This document shows positions 40,603-42,130 of a DNA stretch of 42,130 nucleotides, one piece after another. This stretch comes from Bacteroidales bacterium UBA1035. Its GTDB lineage: Bacteria; Bacteroidota; Bacteroidia; Bacteroidales; Dysgonomonadaceae. Numbering within the stretch: the first letter of the stretch is position 1; every line of letters begins with the position of its first letter. Under the pieces are notes generated by a model. It had not been told where the DNA came from. It saw nothing but the letters and a program-made list of their open reading frames with translations, and searched no databases. A program made the position numbers and the translations under genes. The stretch covers positions 1 to 42,130 of the forward strand of contig DCEG01000077.1 in the NCBI GenBank assembly GCA_002316835.1. Reading direction: 5' to 3'.

Positions 40603-41094
40603 TTAAATCAGATTTTTTAATTTATCAACCGATAGATCTATTGCCAAAATAACTCCGCTTTCATCGATCAAGTAATTTTTGAAACCTTTTCTCAACTGAA
40701 AATCTTTGTAGATCTCTGAATCGGTTCCGTTTTCATCGCAAAATTGCGAATTTAAATCAATCTTGTCCAAGAGCGCAGTTTTCTCAAAAACATTTCTGTT
40801 CTCGTCAAACGAGATCGATAGAAACGTAACGTCAGACTCATTTTCTTTCAAGTAATTATATAGCTGGACGTTGCTGGCTCTTGATCGGGCATCGTAAGCT
40901 GCCCAAAAGTTTAATACTACTTTTTTGCCTTTGTAATCGCTTAAATCGAGGTGTTGTCCTTCCAATCCGTTAAGAACAATATTGGGAATTTGTTCGCCGG
41001 GATAATAACCTGTGGAAGTTTTTTCGGTTTTGATTGAGCTCGACATTAAAAGAAGCGAAATTATTGCTACAAAGCAAAAGTTCACATACTTCAT
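40603..41094 (-). CDS. TlpA-like thioredoxin-fold protein lacking the CxxC motif
   Basis: This 163-residue exported protein has an N-terminal hydrophobic signal (about 1-20) and an AhpC/TSA-TlpA-like fold: GEQIPNIVLNGLEGQHLDLSDYKGKKVVLNFWA. The redox motif is changed: in FWAAYDARSR the two Cys of WCPPC become D68 and S71, so it cannot do disulfide exchange through the usual site. The cis-Pro region is also weak. An isolated Cys is present in NSQFCDENG. It may be a scaffold or pseudo-enzyme in envelope stress or TlpA/ResA-like systems. It has no recognised partner here. Confidence 0.78.
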   Translation of the reverse strand: MKYVNFCFVAIISLLLMSSSIKTEKTSTGYYPGEQIPNIVLNGLEGQHLDLSDYKGKKVVLNFWAAYDARSRASNVQLYNYLKENESDVTFLSISFDENRNVFEKTALLDKIDLNSQFCDENGTDSEIYKDFQLRKGFKNYLIDESGVILAIDLSVDKLKNLI

Positions 41095-41320
41095 AAAAAA
41101 TGTTTTAATTAATACTCAAACTTGCTTGTGCTTCACGCATTTAACAAAGTTTATTTACTATTGACTTTTCGCTAAAAGTCAATTTTTTCGAGCACAAAAG
41201 TACATCTGATTATTTTAACAAAAAACTTTTTAGTCAAAAACTTTGTGTCCAGATGTTAAAATGGATTTATTTAGTAATTTAATACTCTGATATACATGAA
41301 TATAACAAAGCGAAAAGGAT
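41095..41320. other. AT-rich intergenic gap with a plus-oriented terminator-like hairpin
   Basis: ATTGACTTTT (41160-41169) and AAAAGTCAAT (41174-41183) form a perfect 10-bp stem with loop CGCT, followed by T5. This is terminator-like on the plus strand, although both flanking genes are on the minus strand. A minus-strand -7-like TACTTTTG (complement of 41195-41202) lies just upstream, so on that strand the hairpin would be at the start of the 5' leader of the TlpA-like gene. No gene is seen. Confidence 0.5.
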
Positions 41321-42130
41321 TCAATGATTTATTCTCCAATGAGTAGTAAACAATGAAGTAGGTTCACCAATATTCTCTTGTTGGTAATATACCGTAAGAA
41401 TCGATCCGTCATCTAATTGAACACTTGCTGGATAGCCTAAATCTCCATTAAATGCTTTCGATAAAATAATTTCATTTTCAATATCCCATGTTCTTCCCTC
41501 ATTACGGCTTATACAAGCCTTTTCGCTAAATGGCTCACGACGATGTCCATACACAACTAATACCCAACCGTTTTTCAATTCGATCAAATGTGGTGGATAA
41601 CCCCAAATATTTGTCAATCTCATCGGAGTCCACGTTTTTCCTCCATCATAACTATCCGATTGCAACAGGAAACAATGGCTTCGATCTTTTGGCTCATTCC
41701 GGAACATTGCTATAATTTTGCCACTTTTCAATTCAACAAGATGCGGTTCAGTTATACCTGTATCAGTTTCATTTGGAAACGGAATTTTAGAAATCAATTG
41801 CCACGAGAATCCATCATCTTTTGATTCTTCAACAACAATTCCACCTTGTCCATTGCCAACAAATAATAATCGCCCATCCCTCAATTGTATTGGTCCGTGA
41901 GGTGCTGTTCCAATCGTTTTGGTTGGAGTTAACCATGTTTTTCCTCCATCTTTCGATCTTATCGTCCAATTTCCAAGCCAATGCTTTTTCAACTCTTCAG
42001 GCATTTTTTCGGCTACTCTCGCATACTTTTGATAAGCCCATTTCCATGCCGGATTAGCATAAGCTAACGAAGTAAACCAACTTATAAGAAAAGTTCCCTC
42101 TTTAGTTTGAATAATCCCTGCATCTCTGTC
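41321..42130 (-). CDS. Sialidase-like BNR-repeat protein (partial, N-terminus outside window)
   Basis: The frame is open from the right edge (42130) to the stop at 41321, 269 codons, with no stop or obligatory start in between; an internal ATG at 42004 is not a natural beginning because the fold continues upstream (TKEGTFLISWFTS). Four Asp-box (BNR) motifs are visible: SKDGGKTW, SKDDGFSW, SYDGGKTW and SRNEGRTW, typical of beta-propeller sialidases and related glycan-active proteins. The catalytic Arg triad and Tyr/Glu pair cannot be fully checked because the N-terminus is missing. It may be a GH33-type or other exo-glycosidase-like protein. Confidence 0.85.
   Translation of the reverse strand, partial: DRDAGIIQTKEGTFLISWFTSLAYANPAWKWAYQKYARVAEKMPEELKKHWLGNWTIRSKDGGKTWLTPTKTIGTAPHGPIQLRDGRLLFVGNGQGGIVVEESKDDGFSWQLISKIPFPNETDTGITEPHLVELKSGKIIAMFRNEPKDRSHCFLLQSDSYDGGKTWTPMRLTNIWGYPPHLIELKNGWVLVVYGHRREPFSEKACISRNEGRTWDIENEIILSKAFNGDLGYPASVQLDDGSILTVYYQQENIGEPTSLFTTHWRINH

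Overview
The window looks like a chromosomal segment of a Bacteroidota bacterium, most likely order Bacteroidales. The signs are the Bat (MoxR/DUF58/BatA/BatB) operon, the type IX secretion channel PorV, Rex, a serine-type sulfatase lipoprotein, DUF2851/DUF3108/DUF2795 proteins, fused DAHP synthase-chorismate mutase, and repeated -7 boxes of the form TAnnTTTG, often with a TTTG-like -33 box, instead of sigma70 boxes. Family-level placement is not supported. I see no rRNA, tRNA, CRISPR array, prophage or insertion sequence.

Layout. 1-5023 (minus): Bat operon in the order moxR, DUF58, BatD-like, batA, batB, with batB running off the left edge. 5024-6043: gene-poor gap, then a HI1419/HI1420-type toxin-antitoxin pair with its own promoter and operator-like inverted repeat. 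6074-7805 (minus): lipB and lipA, lipoate synthesis. 8060-10280 (minus): flotillin and its NfeD-like partner. 10461-13624 (plus): tgt, an LptF/LptG permease and an exported cyclophilin. 13678-17618 (minus): aromatic amino acid operon pheA, aminotransferase, aroF-aroQ fusion, tyrA. 17983-23831 (plus): POT peptide transporter, dnaE, trxA. 23907-28618 (minus): DUF2795, cobalamin adenosyltransferase, methyltransferase-like protein, ispF, porV, FAH-family hydrolase, rex. 28768-30920 (plus): sulfatase lipoprotein and a uracil-DNA-glycosylase-like protein. 30917-35566 (minus): exported ABM-domain protein, DUF3108 protein, Ig-like lipoprotein with a GGM tail, DUF2851. 35728-40525 (plus): cysteine synthase-like enzyme, L-cysteine desulfidase family protein, MATE exporter, gpmA. 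40603-42130 (minus): a TlpA-like protein without its CxxC, and a sialidase-like protein cut by the right edge.

The best find is in the leader of the aromatic operon (17645-17786, minus). It encodes an 18-residue peptide, MKQNNFAYSFYFYFYFSK, with five Phe and four Tyr. A segment starting just after its stop codon can pair perfectly over 9 bp with the 5' arm of a terminator hairpin that ends in a U-run 27 nt before pheA. This has all the parts of ribosome-mediated transcription attenuation by Phe and Tyr supply. The PheA regulatory (ACT) domain also deviates from the usual Phe-binding motifs, so the leader may carry part of the control.

Other points are a family of dispersed intergenic palindromes sharing a CGTCTCTAC edge; low-complexity 'stuttering' intergenic words, one of which seems to have become the N-terminus of LipB; a tRNA-guanine transglycosylase without its three zinc cysteines; and a POT transporter with a changed proton-coupling motif.
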